From contig JBHJGM010000007.1 in the NCBI GenBank assembly GCA_050331815.1, positions 48,801 through 112,800 of the forward strand: 64,000 nt of DNA, given 5' to 3'. The notes beneath the pieces are model-generated. The model saw only the letters and a program-made list of their open reading frames with translations, searched no databases and had not been told where the DNA came from. The position numbers were made by a program, and so were the translations under genes. This DNA comes from JBHJGM01 sp050331815 (GTDB lineage: Bacteria > Verrucomicrobiota > Verrucomicrobiia > Opitutales > JBHJGM01). Positions 16,260-24,695 of this stretch are shown piece after piece; positions within the stretch are counted from its first letter, which is position 1; the number at the start of each line of letters is the position of its first letter.

Positions 16260-18257
16260 TCAGGCTTGCAGGTCGAGCCAGCTGAATTCGTCGGGGGTGA
16301 GTTCGACGGTCAGTGCGGGCAGGAGGGTGCGCAGTTCGTGGCGGTTGGCCGGTCCAACGAGGGGGAAGCACGGGTATGCCTGGTGCAGTACCCAGGCCAG
16401 CGCGATGTTGAGGGTCGATACGCCTTTTTTAGCGGCGAGTTCGGCGGCGCGTGCCTTGCGCTGAAAGTTATCCTCGCTGTACCAGCAGCGGACGAGCTCG
16501 GGGTCGGCGTGCTTGTCCGGTCCTGAGCGCTCGGTGAAGAAGCCGCGGGCCTGGCTGGACCAAGGCAAGAGGTTCAGCCCGCTCTCCAGGAGAAACGCGT
16601 GGTACTCGGCTTCCTTGGCGGAGAGAACGCCTTGCCAGACTGGGTCGACCATGCGGGCGAGGGACAGGTTGTTGCTGACCACGCCGGGCAGGGGCAGGGC
16701 GTTGGCTTGCGCGTAATTGATGGCAGCGCGCATGCGCTCGACTGTCCAGTTGGAAAAGCCGTAGGTGCCGACCTGGCCCGCCTGCTGCCAGCCGGCCATG
16801 ACATCGATGAACTCCCCGACGGGCACCTCGGTGTTGTCGCGGTGCATCATGTAGACTTCGATGCGATCGGTGCGCAGGCGCTCGAGGCTCCCGGCGAATT
16901 CGTCGGGCATCAGTTGCGGCCAATTCTTGGGTGAGTGTGCGCCTTTAGTGATGATGACGACCTCGTCGCGCAGCCCGCGATTCTCGATCCACTGGCCCAG
17001 GTTGCGCTCGGATTCGCCGTGTGAATACATCGCTGCCGTATCCCAGGCGTTGCCGCCAAATTCGAAAAAGGCGTCCCACAAGTAGCTGTTTCCAGCAAAG
17101 CTCGAGCCTAGGGCGCCCATGATCACTCGCGAGCAATCCAGCGCAACGCCGGGCAGTTTTGCGTAGGGCATCGGGTGGGGGACTGAAGAGCGCTTGCGCA
17201 CCGGTCCGAGGTCAATCGTGGGGACGCCCGGGCCACGCGTTTCCAGATCGTAGCGCAGGCCGATTTGTGCACGCCATTTGTCGAGCACGGCCATGTTGCC
17301 CAGCGAGTCGTCCCAACTCATCGTCGGAGCCGCTGCCTGCCGCGCATCCAAGTAGCGGACCACCGTGTCGACCTCGTACAGGTAGCGCGCCCGGGGCTCG
17401 CCGACCTTGATTTCCGCGGGCTCCTGCGCATCGCCTTTGTAGTGCAGGTAGCGACCTTCACCAAACCAGGGGTTAGGCACAACGAGGCGGCCTTCCTCGC
17501 CGTAAATGGTGACGTGGTTTTCGCGGTTGAGGCGAATCGCGCAGGAGGTCTCGGCCACCAGGCCGCTGGCAAAACTCAGCACGCAGGCCGTCCACTCGTC
17601 GACGCCGGTTTCGCCGAGATGACCGGCGGCACCGATCCTGGTGGGCTCGGCAAAGGGCTTGCCCTCGGCCACGCCGGCCACAAGCCGCGCGAAGGAAACC
17701 GGATAGCAGCCGATGTCGAGGATCGCGCCACCACCGAGTTCTTTTTTCTGATGGCGTCCCTCCGAATCGGGCCCCTGATCGAAACAGAAATGCCCGGAGA
17801 AAAATTTCGGCCGGCCGATGTCTCCGCGCCGAAGTGCTTCGATGAGCGCGGCGGTCTGCGGATAGCACCGGTACATGAACGCCTCCATAAAAAAGACGTC
17901 GTGCTCACGGCAGACGTCGAGGATGACCTCGGTCTCGTGCCGGTTCATGGCTGCGGGTTTTTCACAGAGGATGTGCTTGCCCGCGCGAGCGCACATGACC
18001 GCCTGTTGCGCGTGGTAGGGGTGCGGGGTGGCGATGTAAATCACGTCGACTTGGGCATCGTCGAGCAGGGCCTCGTAGCTGCCGTGGGCGCGCACATGGT
18101 CCCCATGTTGCCTGGCAAATTCGATGGCGCGTTCGAGGTTGCGGCTGCCCACGGCGACAAGATCACTGGTTTCGGAAGCCGCCAGCCCGGCAGCCAGTTT
18201 GTGGGCGATGCGTCCGGGGCCCAGGATGCCCCAGCGGAGTTTGGGAGGCGTGGTCAT
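16260..18257 (-). CDS. Fusion of Gfo/Idh/MocA oxidoreductase and aldo/keto reductase
   Basis: A 665-residue two-domain enzyme. Residues 1-340 are a complete Gfo/Idh/MocA dehydrogenase (LRWGILGPGRIAHK for NAD(P) binding, LCEKPAAMN signature at 98-105). Residues about 365-665 are an aldo/keto reductase barrel with the full catalytic tetrad D406, Y411, K438 and H472, seen in WDTAAMYSHGESERN, IITKGAHSP and VYMMHRDN. A proline-rich linker (about 340-365) joins them. Both are NAD(P)H-dependent carbonyl/alcohol enzymes, so a paired oxidation-reduction on a sugar is plausible. The start at the second ATG is preferred because the Rossmann fold follows directly; an ATG five codons upstream is possible. 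There is no internal stop or frame change between domains. Confidence 0.88.
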   Translation of the reverse strand: MTTPPKLRWGILGPGRIAHKLAAGLAASETSDLVAVGSRNLERAIEFARQHGDHVRAHGSYEALLDDAQVDVIYIATPHPYHAQQAVMCARAGKHILCEKPAAMNRHETEVILDVCREHDVFFMEAFMYRCYPQTAALIEALRRGDIGRPKFFSGHFCFDQGPDSEGRHQKKELGGGAILDIGCYPVSFARLVAGVAEGKPFAEPTRIGAAGHLGETGVDEWTACVLSFASGLVAETSCAIRLNRENHVTIYGEEGRLVVPNPWFGEGRYLHYKGDAQEPAEIKVGEPRARYLYEVDTVVRYLDARQAAAPTMSWDDSLGNMAVLDKWRAQIGLRYDLETRGPGVPTIDLGPVRKRSSVPHPMPYAKLPGVALDCSRVIMGALGSSFAGNSYLWDAFFEFGGNAWDTAAMYSHGESERNLGQWIENRGLRDEVVIITKGAHSPKNWPQLMPDEFAGSLERLRTDRIEVYMMHRDNTEVPVGEFIDVMAGWQQAGQVGTYGFSNWTVERMRAAINYAQANALPLPGVVSNNLSLARMVDPVWQGVLSAKEAEYHAFLLESGLNLLPWSSQARGFFTERSGPDKHADPELVRCWYSEDNFQRKARAAELAAKKGVSTLNIALAWVLHQAYPCFPLVGPANRHELRTLLPALTVELTPDEFSWLDLQA

Positions 18258-18490
18258 GCGTATCATCTGCATGCGCGCATCTGTCGCCTGTCGAGGTCCA
18301 TTCTCTAAAATTTGCGGGCACGCACGGTCGGGGCTGCGAACCCCTCATTTTTGAGCGCGCAAGCGGGTTGCAAATGCGCGCGGGAATAATTGCCGGGGAT
18401 GCCGGCTCGAATGCGCGTCAATCACCTGAGCCTGCCGCCTTTCAACACAACAAAGCACAAAAGATAACATCAACAAAACAGCCAAAGACC

Positions 18491-18994
18491 ATGAATGTAT
18501 TCAAAAACCTCCTACGCTTTACCGCGGTGATCGCCGCGGCTCAGCTTTTCTGGACTAGCAGTCTGCAGGCCGCTGTCGCGGACAAAGCCACGGATGTGCA
18601 GGCTGCTCCCGTTGCGCTGATCGGGGTGCAGGGCTATGACCTTGTCTCGTACCATCAGCCGACCGGGCCCGTGCGCGGAAGCGGCTTCCACGTTGCCGAG
18701 CACAAAGGGGTCAGCTACATGTTTGCCAACGCCGAGAACAAGGCCACTTTCCAAGCTAAGCCCGAAGAGTACCTGCCGGCCTATGGCGGCTACTGCGCCT
18801 TTGGCGTGGCGGTGGGGCAGAAGTTTCCGGTGAATCCGCTGCGTTACAAGCTGGTCGACGGCAAGCTCTACCTGAACCTCGATGGCGACATCCAGGCCAA
18901 GTGGAATGAGGACGTGGCCGGCCACATTAAAAAGGCCGACGCCAACTGGAAGCAGATCGCGACCAAGACTCCCGCGCAACTGGCGGCCAAGTAA
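18491..18994 (+). CDS. Secreted YHS domain protein
   Basis: A 167-residue protein with a signal peptide (MNVFKNLLRF, hydrophobic core, cleavage near SLQAAVA). The mature part is a YHS domain: GYDLVSYHQ, then KGVSYMFANAENKATFQAKPEEYLPAYGGYCA. YHS domains are small, often metal-related modules seen alone in secreted proteins or in P-type ATPases. The ATG at 18491 is chosen over an upstream frame because it begins the signal peptide. It is probably periplasmic. It is followed by a terminator, so monocistronic; it is divergent from the fused oxidoreductase gene. Confidence 0.88.
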   Translation: MNVFKNLLRFTAVIAAAQLFWTSSLQAAVADKATDVQAAPVALIGVQGYDLVSYHQPTGPVRGSGFHVAEHKGVSYMFANAENKATFQAKPEEYLPAYGGYCAFGVAVGQKFPVNPLRYKLVDGKLYLNLDGDIQAKWNEDVAGHIKKADANWKQIATKTPAQLAAK

Positions 18995-19025
18995 GCGAGC
19001 GCTTCGCTGCAGCCAAATTTAGACA

Positions 19026-19066
19026 ACGCGGCGTCCGGTACGTTTTCCGGGCGTCGTGTTTTGTTT
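19026..19066 (+). terminator. Intrinsic terminator of the YHS protein gene
   Basis: A 13-bp stem (ACGCGGCGTCCGG with CCGGGCGTCGTGT, three G-T pairs) with an 8-base loop is followed by TTTTGTTT. It lies 32 bases past the stop codon. Confidence 0.75.
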
Positions 19067-19082
19067 AAGCGGTTGGCGTGGG

Positions 19083-19238
19083 TCAGGTGTCTGCGGTTTT
19101 CGACTTGGCTTGGCGGCGACAACGCTCGGAGCAGTACTTCACCTCGTCCCAGACCTGTGCCCATTTTTTGCGCCAGGCAAAGGGCCGCCCGCAGACGGGG
19201 CAGATTTTCTCGGGCAAGTGGGGCTTTTTGTGGGCCAT
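19083..19238 (-). CDS. DUF2256 domain protein (51 residues)
   Basis: Reading the minus strand from an ATG at 19238 to a TGA at 19083 gives a 51-residue protein. It begins MAHKKPHLPEKICPVCGRPF, continues with WRKKWAQVWDEVKYCSERC, and ends KSKTADT. This is the full DUF2256 signature: KxLPxKxCPVCGRPFxWRKKW, then YCSxRC. The CxxC and CxxxC pairs suggest one zinc-binding site. Function is unknown; in other bacteria relatives often lie beside cryptochrome/photolyase genes, none of which is visible here. It is easily missed because of its size. It lies tail to tail with the YHS gene. Confidence 0.9.
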   Translation of the reverse strand: MAHKKPHLPEKICPVCGRPFAWRKKWAQVWDEVKYCSERCRRQAKSKTADT

Positions 19239-19311
19239 CGTGCTAGGGCCAATTATGTTTACGAGGGACTACGGATGCAACTCCCTGGCGCGGGCCGGTC
19301 CGGACAAACGC

Positions 19312-19342
19312 TTGACCCGTGGGTCTCGATCGGGTTTGTTAA
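19312..19342 (+). promoter_or_regulatory. Candidate sigma-70 promoter of tRNA-Ala
   Basis: TTGACC (19312-19317) and TGTTAA (19337-19342) are separated by 19 bases and end 25 bases before the mature tRNA. The -35 is good, the -10 and spacing are weak, so this is tentative. Confidence 0.35.
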
Positions 19343-19367
19343 CGGTTTCCGAAGTTCGGAAATACCT

Positions 19368-19443
19368 GGGGCCGTAGCTCAGTTGGAAGAGCGCTTCAAT
19401 GGCATTGAAGAGGTCGTCGGTTCGATCCCGATCGGCTCCACCA
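19368..19443 (+). tRNA. tRNA-Ala (anticodon GGC)
   Basis: A 76-base tRNA. The acceptor stem GGGGCCG pairs with CGGCTCC (one G-T pair). The D arm is GCTC...GAGC. The anticodon stem CTTCA/TGAAG encloses the loop ATGGCAT, with anticodon GGC at 19401-19403 reading GCC/GCU alanine codons. The T arm contains GGTTCGATCC. The 3' CCA is encoded (19441-19443). The stand-alone position is not within an rRNA operon. Confidence 0.96.
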
Positions 19444-19750
19444 TCCTTTGCCTCCTTGGCGGAGGCTGCGTATAGCAGGCCATCTCATTTGAGGGGTGGG
19501 CTCTCAAAGTACTTTTACGTTGATGGGAGGCGAAGGATGCCCTGCGTCACTCATTCGTGAGCGAAGCACGGGCGTACAAAACTCCCTGCAAGCGGCTAAG
19601 GCCTAGGCGCGGACCCATGCGGACACGTGTTTGGTTTGAAGCCCGGAAGGTTGCGGAAAAGTTTGTTCGCTGTGCGACTCACCAGGCAATATGCGTCCCT
19701 GCGATTCAGGCCGCTGAGGCCTGCCTTCTGTAACTTCGACGTGACTGACG
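19444..19750. other. Intergenic region downstream of tRNA-Ala
   Basis: This 307-base gap holds a small hairpin directly after the tRNA (GCCTCC, 5-base loop, GGAGGC, about 19449-19466) without a T run, and nothing else I can name. I looked for a repeat of the tRNA 3' end that would mark an integrated element and saw none nearby. Confidence 0.4.
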
Positions 19751-20944
19751 ATGCAAATGGTAAGCCCTGAAGACCTGGGTGTGTACCTTGGTTTAGATGC
19801 ACCCTACACGGCGGTAGCGGGTCGCTGGCCGGCGCCTTCGGCCCGTGAGTGGTACTCGAGTCTGCCCTGGCTGGTGGGCACGAATTTTTATCCCTCCACC
19901 GCCATCAATCAGATTGAGATGTGGCAGGGTTCCACCTGGGATTCGGAAACAATCGCCCGCGAGTTGAAATGGGGCCGTGAACTCGGCTTTAACACGCACC
20001 GCGTGTACCTCCACGACTTGGTCTGGCAGGCCGATCCGGAAGGCTTTTATCAGCGCATGGACCAGTTTCTGGACCTGTGCGCGGCGGCGGGTTGTCGGCC
20101 CTTTTTTGTCTTTTTCGACGACTGCCACTTCCCGACCTGCGAGCTGGGTCCGCAGCCGCAGCCCGTGCCTGGCTATCACAACTCGGGCTGGGTCTCGGCG
20201 CCCGACCGCGCCTCGGCCTTACGCATGGCTTGCGGGGCCGCTTCGGAGGAACTGCGGCAGCGCTTGCGCGGTTATTTGCAGGGTACGCTTGAGCGCTTTC
20301 GCGACGACACGCGGGTGCTGTTTTGGGAATTGTACAACGAGCCAGGGCGTGGCGCGGGCACCGTCACCGCTTTCGAGCGGAGGCACCCAGCTGACCTCGA
20401 ATACGGCAACCTGGCCTGCCGCTTTGTGCAGCAGACCTGGGAATGGGCCCGGGAAGTCGCGCCGTCTCAGCCGGTCGCATCGAACACGGCGGGCTGCGTG
20501 GGCGAGGTCAACTGGGCCATCAACTTTATGAACTCCGATGTGCAGTCCATCCATGTTTACGATCCCGCGGACGAGACTGAACGCATCCTTCAGCAGTTTC
20601 TGCAATTCGACCGCCCGGTCCTGATGACCGAGTACATGGCCCGTCCCTGTGGTTCGACGTTTCAGGCGATTCTCCCACTGCTCAAGCAGCACAAGGTGGC
20701 GGCCATCAACTGGGGCTTGGTCAGCGGTAAGTCGGGCACGATTTGGCCCTGGGAGAGCCGGGCCGTCGATGGAAAATTCGCGCCCGCGCGCGTGCTGCGT
20801 GAACAGGGGCGGGTGGCGCAACGTATCGAGGAACTGCCGGAGCCCGAGGTGTGGTTTCACGACATTTTACGCGCGGACGGCACGCCGTACGACCCGGATG
20901 AGGTGGCGCTGATCCGCGAGCTGACCGCAGACGCAGTCTGGTGA
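19751..20944 (+). CDS. Glycoside hydrolase, GH5/clan A-like TIM barrel
   Basis: A 397-residue protein with features of retaining clan A glycosidases. FWELYNEPGR carries the likely acid/base E197 (NEP motif) and VLMTEYMARP the likely nucleophile E294. The N-terminal blocks WLVGTNFYPSTAINQIEMWQ and RELGFNTHRVYLHDLVW fit the first barrel strands, where such proteins carry substrate-contacting residues. There is no signal peptide, so the enzyme is predicted to be cytoplasmic and to act on imported oligosaccharides. The substrate (mannan, xylan, glucan or other) cannot be assigned. The next gene downstream is a secreted PQQ-type sugar dehydrogenase, 121 bases away. Confidence 0.82.
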   Translation: MQMVSPEDLGVYLGLDAPYTAVAGRWPAPSAREWYSSLPWLVGTNFYPSTAINQIEMWQGSTWDSETIARELKWGRELGFNTHRVYLHDLVWQADPEGFYQRMDQFLDLCAAAGCRPFFVFFDDCHFPTCELGPQPQPVPGYHNSGWVSAPDRASALRMACGAASEELRQRLRGYLQGTLERFRDDTRVLFWELYNEPGRGAGTVTAFERRHPADLEYGNLACRFVQQTWEWAREVAPSQPVASNTAGCVGEVNWAINFMNSDVQSIHVYDPADETERILQQFLQFDRPVLMTEYMARPCGSTFQAILPLLKQHKVAAINWGLVSGKSGTIWPWESRAVDGKFAPARVLREQGRVAQRIEELPEPEVWFHDILRADGTPYDPDEVALIRELTADAVW

Positions 20945-21065
20945 CTTGAGGCCGCAGCAGATCCGCTCAAGCGGCGCTTAGTTTGGCGGCCTGTCGCGTG
21001 TATGTGGCCTCATAAAAGTGGTGAGCGGTCTGTTTGATTTTTCGTTTCAGGTGATACCTTAACGC

Positions 21066-22697
21066 ATGCTTCCCACACCCCGCTTCCCTCTGTTGCTGTT
21101 CGTTGCCGGTGTCCTGTTCAGCGGTACATCGCTGCTCTTGGCCCAAAACCGTTTTCCAGGTCCGATCCCCGAAGGTGATTTCGCGGTGCGCCTGCTGAAA
21201 TTCGCGACACTGCCGAACTCCTTTGGCGATGTAGGCGCACGGGTACAGCAGACTTCCACGGATCCTTCAGGCCGACTTTTTGCCAACGACCAGCGCGGAC
21301 CGTTGTATCATATTAGCGGTGACGGCACGGTCAGCCTCTACCTCGACCTGCGCGATCCCGCCTACAGCAGCTACCTTAATCTGCGCGAGACCAACGAGGG
21401 CGGCTTCACCGGCTGGGTGTTTCATCCGGACTTTTTCAACAGCGGCACCGAGGGCTACGGACGTCTCTACACCATTTTCAGCTCGAACAACACCAGTGTC
21501 CGCGCGCCTGACTTCGATCCCGGTGGCGGCACGAACCACCACACTGTATTGCTGGAGTGGCAAACCGACGATCCGAACGCCATCCCGTTCAGCCCTGGCA
21601 CCCCGGCTCAACCCGCCGGAACTGGCTTGCCCTTTCGTGAGTTGATGCGCTTTAAGCAGCCCTTCGGCAATCACAACTCGGGCATCATTGCTTTCAACCC
21701 CTATGCCGAAGCCGGAGACCCGGAACGCACACGATTGTACATCGCCATGGGCGATGCCGGCAGCGGCAACGACCCGCAGGAAAACGCGCAGAACCCGTCC
21801 AATCCCTACGGAGCCATTTTGCGCATCGATCCCATACCCGACAACACCTCTGACCGTTATGACATTGTGTTGGATAACGTGTTGGCTCAGGACGCAATGA
21901 CGGCAGATACGCTCGACGAGATTTACGCCTACGGCCTGCGCAACCCGCAGTGGTTCAGCTGGGATGCCTCGACCGACGCCCTGTACAGCGCCGACATCGG
22001 CCAGAACGCCGTCGAGGAGCTGAACCTCATTGTTAACGGCGGGCACTACGGCTGGGACCTGCGTGAGGGCTCCTTCGACTTTGAAATCATGTCCGGGGAA
22101 ACGACCACCGACCTGATCGATCCGGTGGCCGAGTATGACCACAGCGGCGATATCGACAGTTCGGCGGCCCCGACCGGCGGACGCGCCATCACCTGCGGTG
22201 AAGTCATTCGTGGCACTGGCATCAACGCCCTCGACGGGATGCTCCCGCTGGCAGATTTCCCGACCGGCAACCTGCTGCTGCTCGATGTCGACAACGCGCT
22301 GCTGCAGGGGGGCAACAGCGAGCTGCGGGCAGTCCCGATCGTCGATGAAGACGGCGCGTCCGTTTCGTTCCTCGAATTGATTGCCGAGGAGGTCGAAGCC
22401 CGCGAGCTCGACGATGGGCTTTCACGCGTGGATGCGCGCTACAGCGTGGGTACACCGGGCGAGATTTACGTTTCGAACAAGCGCGATGGGGTGATTCGGC
22501 GCCTGGTCATCGTGCCGGAGATGGCGCTCGCTCATGATGTTTCGGGTGACAGCGTCACCATCGATTATATTGGGCGTCTGCAGTGGCGTGCATTGCTGGA
22601 GGCGGGCGACTGGGAAGATGTCGAGCCCCAGCCGGCCTCCCCTTGGACCTTTGCGCCCATCGAGCCTCAGGGCTTCTTTCGCACCGAGTCGAATTGA
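21066..22697 (+). CDS. Secreted PQQ-dependent sugar dehydrogenase family protein
   Basis: A 543-residue protein with a signal peptide (hydrophobic residues about 7-25, cleavage after LLAQ). The rest is a glucose/sorbosone dehydrogenase-type beta-propeller: GFTGWVFHPDF, FKQPFGNHNSGIIAF, YIAMGDAGSGNDP, YAYGLRNPQWFSWD, DIGQNAVEELN and GGHYGWDLREG. Such enzymes oxidise aldoses in the periplasm with PQQ or related quinones. The last 45 residues form a separate small beta domain ending PIEPQGFFRTESN; endings of this FFR/FYR type are frequent in Verrucomicrobial secreted proteins, which supports the taxonomic guess. No PQQ synthesis genes are in the window. Confidence 0.88.
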   Translation: MLPTPRFPLLLFVAGVLFSGTSLLLAQNRFPGPIPEGDFAVRLLKFATLPNSFGDVGARVQQTSTDPSGRLFANDQRGPLYHISGDGTVSLYLDLRDPAYSSYLNLRETNEGGFTGWVFHPDFFNSGTEGYGRLYTIFSSNNTSVRAPDFDPGGGTNHHTVLLEWQTDDPNAIPFSPGTPAQPAGTGLPFRELMRFKQPFGNHNSGIIAFNPYAEAGDPERTRLYIAMGDAGSGNDPQENAQNPSNPYGAILRIDPIPDNTSDRYDIVLDNVLAQDAMTADTLDEIYAYGLRNPQWFSWDASTDALYSADIGQNAVEELNLIVNGGHYGWDLREGSFDFEIMSGETTTDLIDPVAEYDHSGDIDSSAAPTGGRAITCGEVIRGTGINALDGMLPLADFPTGNLLLLDVDNALLQGGNSELRAVPIVDEDGASVSFLELIAEEVEARELDDGLSRVDARYSVGTPGEIYVSNKRDGVIRRLVIVPEMALAHDVSGDSVTIDYIGRLQWRALLEAGDWEDVEPQPASPWTFAPIEPQGFFRTESN

Positions 22698-22784
22698 GCG
22701 TGCGTTGGTTGCGTTTGAAAGGCGGCTTCGCCTTGACCGCTGAATGGTCCTGGGTACCTCATGGGAGCAACAATACGTAGACCC

Positions 22785-23456
22785 ATGCCGATCGATAAAC
22801 TCTTCAACCAGATGCTCAGTTCGCCCTCGGCCAAGGGTGCGCTCAGCGGGGCTGCTTCCGGGGCGCTTGTTTCCGCGCTATTGAACAAGAAGGCCCGCAA
22901 AGGGCTCGTTGGCGGGGCTGCCAAAGTCGGCGGGTTGGCGGCGCTGGCGGGCGTTGGCTATCTGGCGTACAAAAAGTGGCAGGACCACAAAGGCCGGCCA
23001 GAAGCCGTACAGCCGGCTTCGGCTCCCGGAAATGGAACGGATGCGCAACGGCCTGCGGCCGCGCCGCTGAGCTTGGAGGCGGCATCCACGTCGGCTCCGG
23101 CGGTTTCCAACGAGACAGGCGTGCGGATGCTGCAAGCGATGATCGGAGCGGCCAGCGCTGATGGGCACATCGACCAGGCGGAGATGCAGCAATTGATGGA
23201 AGCGATTGACCAGGCAGGTCTGTCGGCGGACGAAAACGCGGCCATCACCGCCTCTTTGAACCAGCCGCCCACGGCGGAAGCCATCGCAGAGGGCGTGACC
23301 GACCCTGAGGTGGCGGCGGAAATTTACGGCGCGGCGGCGATGGCCATCGAACGCGACACGCCTGCCGAGGAGCTGTTTCTCAACCGCCTGGCGAGGTTGC
23401 TCAAGCTTGACCCGCAGCTGGTGGCGTTGGTCGATAACAGCGCAGCCGAGGCTTAA
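22785..23456 (+). CDS. DUF533/TerB-like membrane protein
   Basis: A 223-residue protein similar to the DUF533 (YebE) family. The first 75 residues are Gly/Ala/Ser-rich (SSPSAKGALSGAASGAL, then GLVGGAAKVGGLAALAGVGYLAYKKW), containing one probable membrane segment. After a linker of about 45 Pro/Ala-rich residues comes a TerB-like helical domain (residues about 110-220) with MIGAASADGHIDQAEMQQL, in which acidic residues could bind metal. Function is unknown. Two starts are possible; the ATG at 22785 gives the typical MPIDKLFNQML beginning. Its stop overlaps, tail to tail, the stop of the aminotransferase gene by four bases. Confidence 0.8.
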   Translation: MPIDKLFNQMLSSPSAKGALSGAASGALVSALLNKKARKGLVGGAAKVGGLAALAGVGYLAYKKWQDHKGRPEAVQPASAPGNGTDAQRPAAAPLSLEAASTSAPAVSNETGVRMLQAMIGAASADGHIDQAEMQQLMEAIDQAGLSADENAAITASLNQPPTAEAIAEGVTDPEVAAEIYGAAAMAIERDTPAEELFLNRLARLLKLDPQLVALVDNSAAEA

Positions 23457-24601
23457 CGCGAGTCCTTCAGCGTCTGCGTGAAGGCGCCGAGGAAGCGCTC
23501 GACGAATTCGGGGCGGGCAGTGTGCCCCATCACACCGATGCGCCAGATTTTTCCGGCCAGCGGGCCGAGTCCCGCGCCGATTTCGATGTGAAACTCGTTG
23601 CGCAGGCGTTGGCGCACCGCGGCTTCATCGACGCCTTCGGGCACCCTGACGGCGTTGAGCATGGGCAGGCAGCAGTGCGGGGCAACCAGCATCGCGCAAC
23701 CCAGCGTTTCCAGACCAGCAACGAGTTGCTCGTGCGCGGCGCGGTGGCGGGCAAAGACGTTTTCCAGGCCTTCCTCAACCACCTGTCGCAGGGCCTCGTG
23801 CAGCCCGTAAATCATGTTGATCGGCGCGGTGTGGTGGTAGGCACGTTTTTCGCCTTCCCAGTAACCGGTCAGCAGCGTGACATCCAGGTACCAATTCGGG
23901 ATAGGGTGGCTGCGCTCGTGGGCTTTCTTGGCGGCGCGTTCGGAAAAGGTAAACGGGGCGAGGCCCGGCGGACACGAGAGGCATTTCTGGGTGCCGCTGT
24001 AAAGCATGTCCACGCCCCAGGCGTCTACCTCCACGGGCAGACCGCACAGGCTGGTCACCGCGTCGACAAAAAACAGCGCACCGGTCGGTCGGACCAGTTC
24101 GGCGATCTCCGCGACCGGGTTGCGCACGCCGGTGGAGGTTTCCGCGTGCACGACCGCCACAACATCCGGCGCGCAGGTTTCGAGCTTCTCGGCCACTTGG
24201 GCCGTGACCACGGGCGTGCCCCATTCGAATTCCAGGGCCTCGACCTTCGCACCGAGCCGGGTGGCGACCTCAACCATGCGCTTGCCGAAGACGCCGTTGA
24301 CGATGATCAGCACGGCATCGCCGGGCTCGACGAAGTTGGCGAAGGCAGCCTCCATGCCAGCCGAGCCTGTCCCGCTCAGCGGCAGGGTGTGGTCGTTTTC
24401 CGTGCGCATGACGGTTCGCAACAACGCGCGCACCTCGTCCATCAGCTGTATGAAGTCCGGGTCCAGGTGCCCGAGGGTGGGGCGGGCCAGTGCCTGGTAA
24501 ACACTGGGATAGACCGTGGACGGGCCGGGACCCATGAGCAGGAGGTTGCTGAGGATGGAATCGGCAGCAGGGCCTGGCGAAGCGGTAGGCATGTTGAGCA
24601 T
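23453..24601 (-). CDS. Class V aminotransferase, alanine/serine-glyoxylate type
   Basis: A 382-residue fold type I PLP enzyme of the AGXT group. LLMGPGPSTVYPSVYQAL is the family N-terminus. FFVDAVTSLCG contains the PLP-ring Asp (D180), and SGTQKCLSCPPG carries the Schiff-base lysine K206. IGAGLGPLAGKIWRIGVMGH is the C-terminal substrate-Arg region. It most likely transfers an amino group to glyoxylate from alanine or serine; a ureidoglycine-glyoxylate aminotransferase (PucG) is a close alternative. A FadR-family regulator gene lies immediately upstream on the same strand (94-base gap) and may control it. Confidence 0.9.
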   Translation of the reverse strand: MLNMPTASPGPAADSILSNLLLMGPGPSTVYPSVYQALARPTLGHLDPDFIQLMDEVRALLRTVMRTENDHTLPLSGTGSAGMEAAFANFVEPGDAVLIIVNGVFGKRMVEVATRLGAKVEALEFEWGTPVVTAQVAEKLETCAPDVVAVVHAETSTGVRNPVAEIAELVRPTGALFFVDAVTSLCGLPVEVDAWGVDMLYSGTQKCLSCPPGLAPFTFSERAAKKAHERSHPIPNWYLDVTLLTGYWEGEKRAYHHTAPINMIYGLHEALRQVVEEGLENVFARHRAAHEQLVAGLETLGCAMLVAPHCCLPMLNAVRVPEGVDEAAVRQRLRNEFHIEIGAGLGPLAGKIWRIGVMGHTARPEFVERFLGAFTQTLKDSR

Positions 24602-24695
24602 CGGGAATGAATCGAAAAGGTTTTACGCGGACATCAGCCATAGGGCCTGTGGCACCGTCGGGCAACTCCGCAGCTCGGACGGCCTCTGGGGCGGA

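Noticed and set aside
19449..19466. Hairpin GCCTCC-loop-GGAGGC after tRNA-Ala as a terminator
   Set aside because: No T run follows on the plus strand, so it does not qualify as an intrinsic terminator.
19368..19750. Possible integration site of a mobile element at tRNA-Ala
   Set aside because: No integrase gene and no repeated tRNA 3' end were seen in the neighbourhood.
22718..22734. Hairpin AAGGCG-GCTT-CGCCTT after the sugar dehydrogenase gene as a terminator
   Set aside because: Short stem and no T run; it may be chance.
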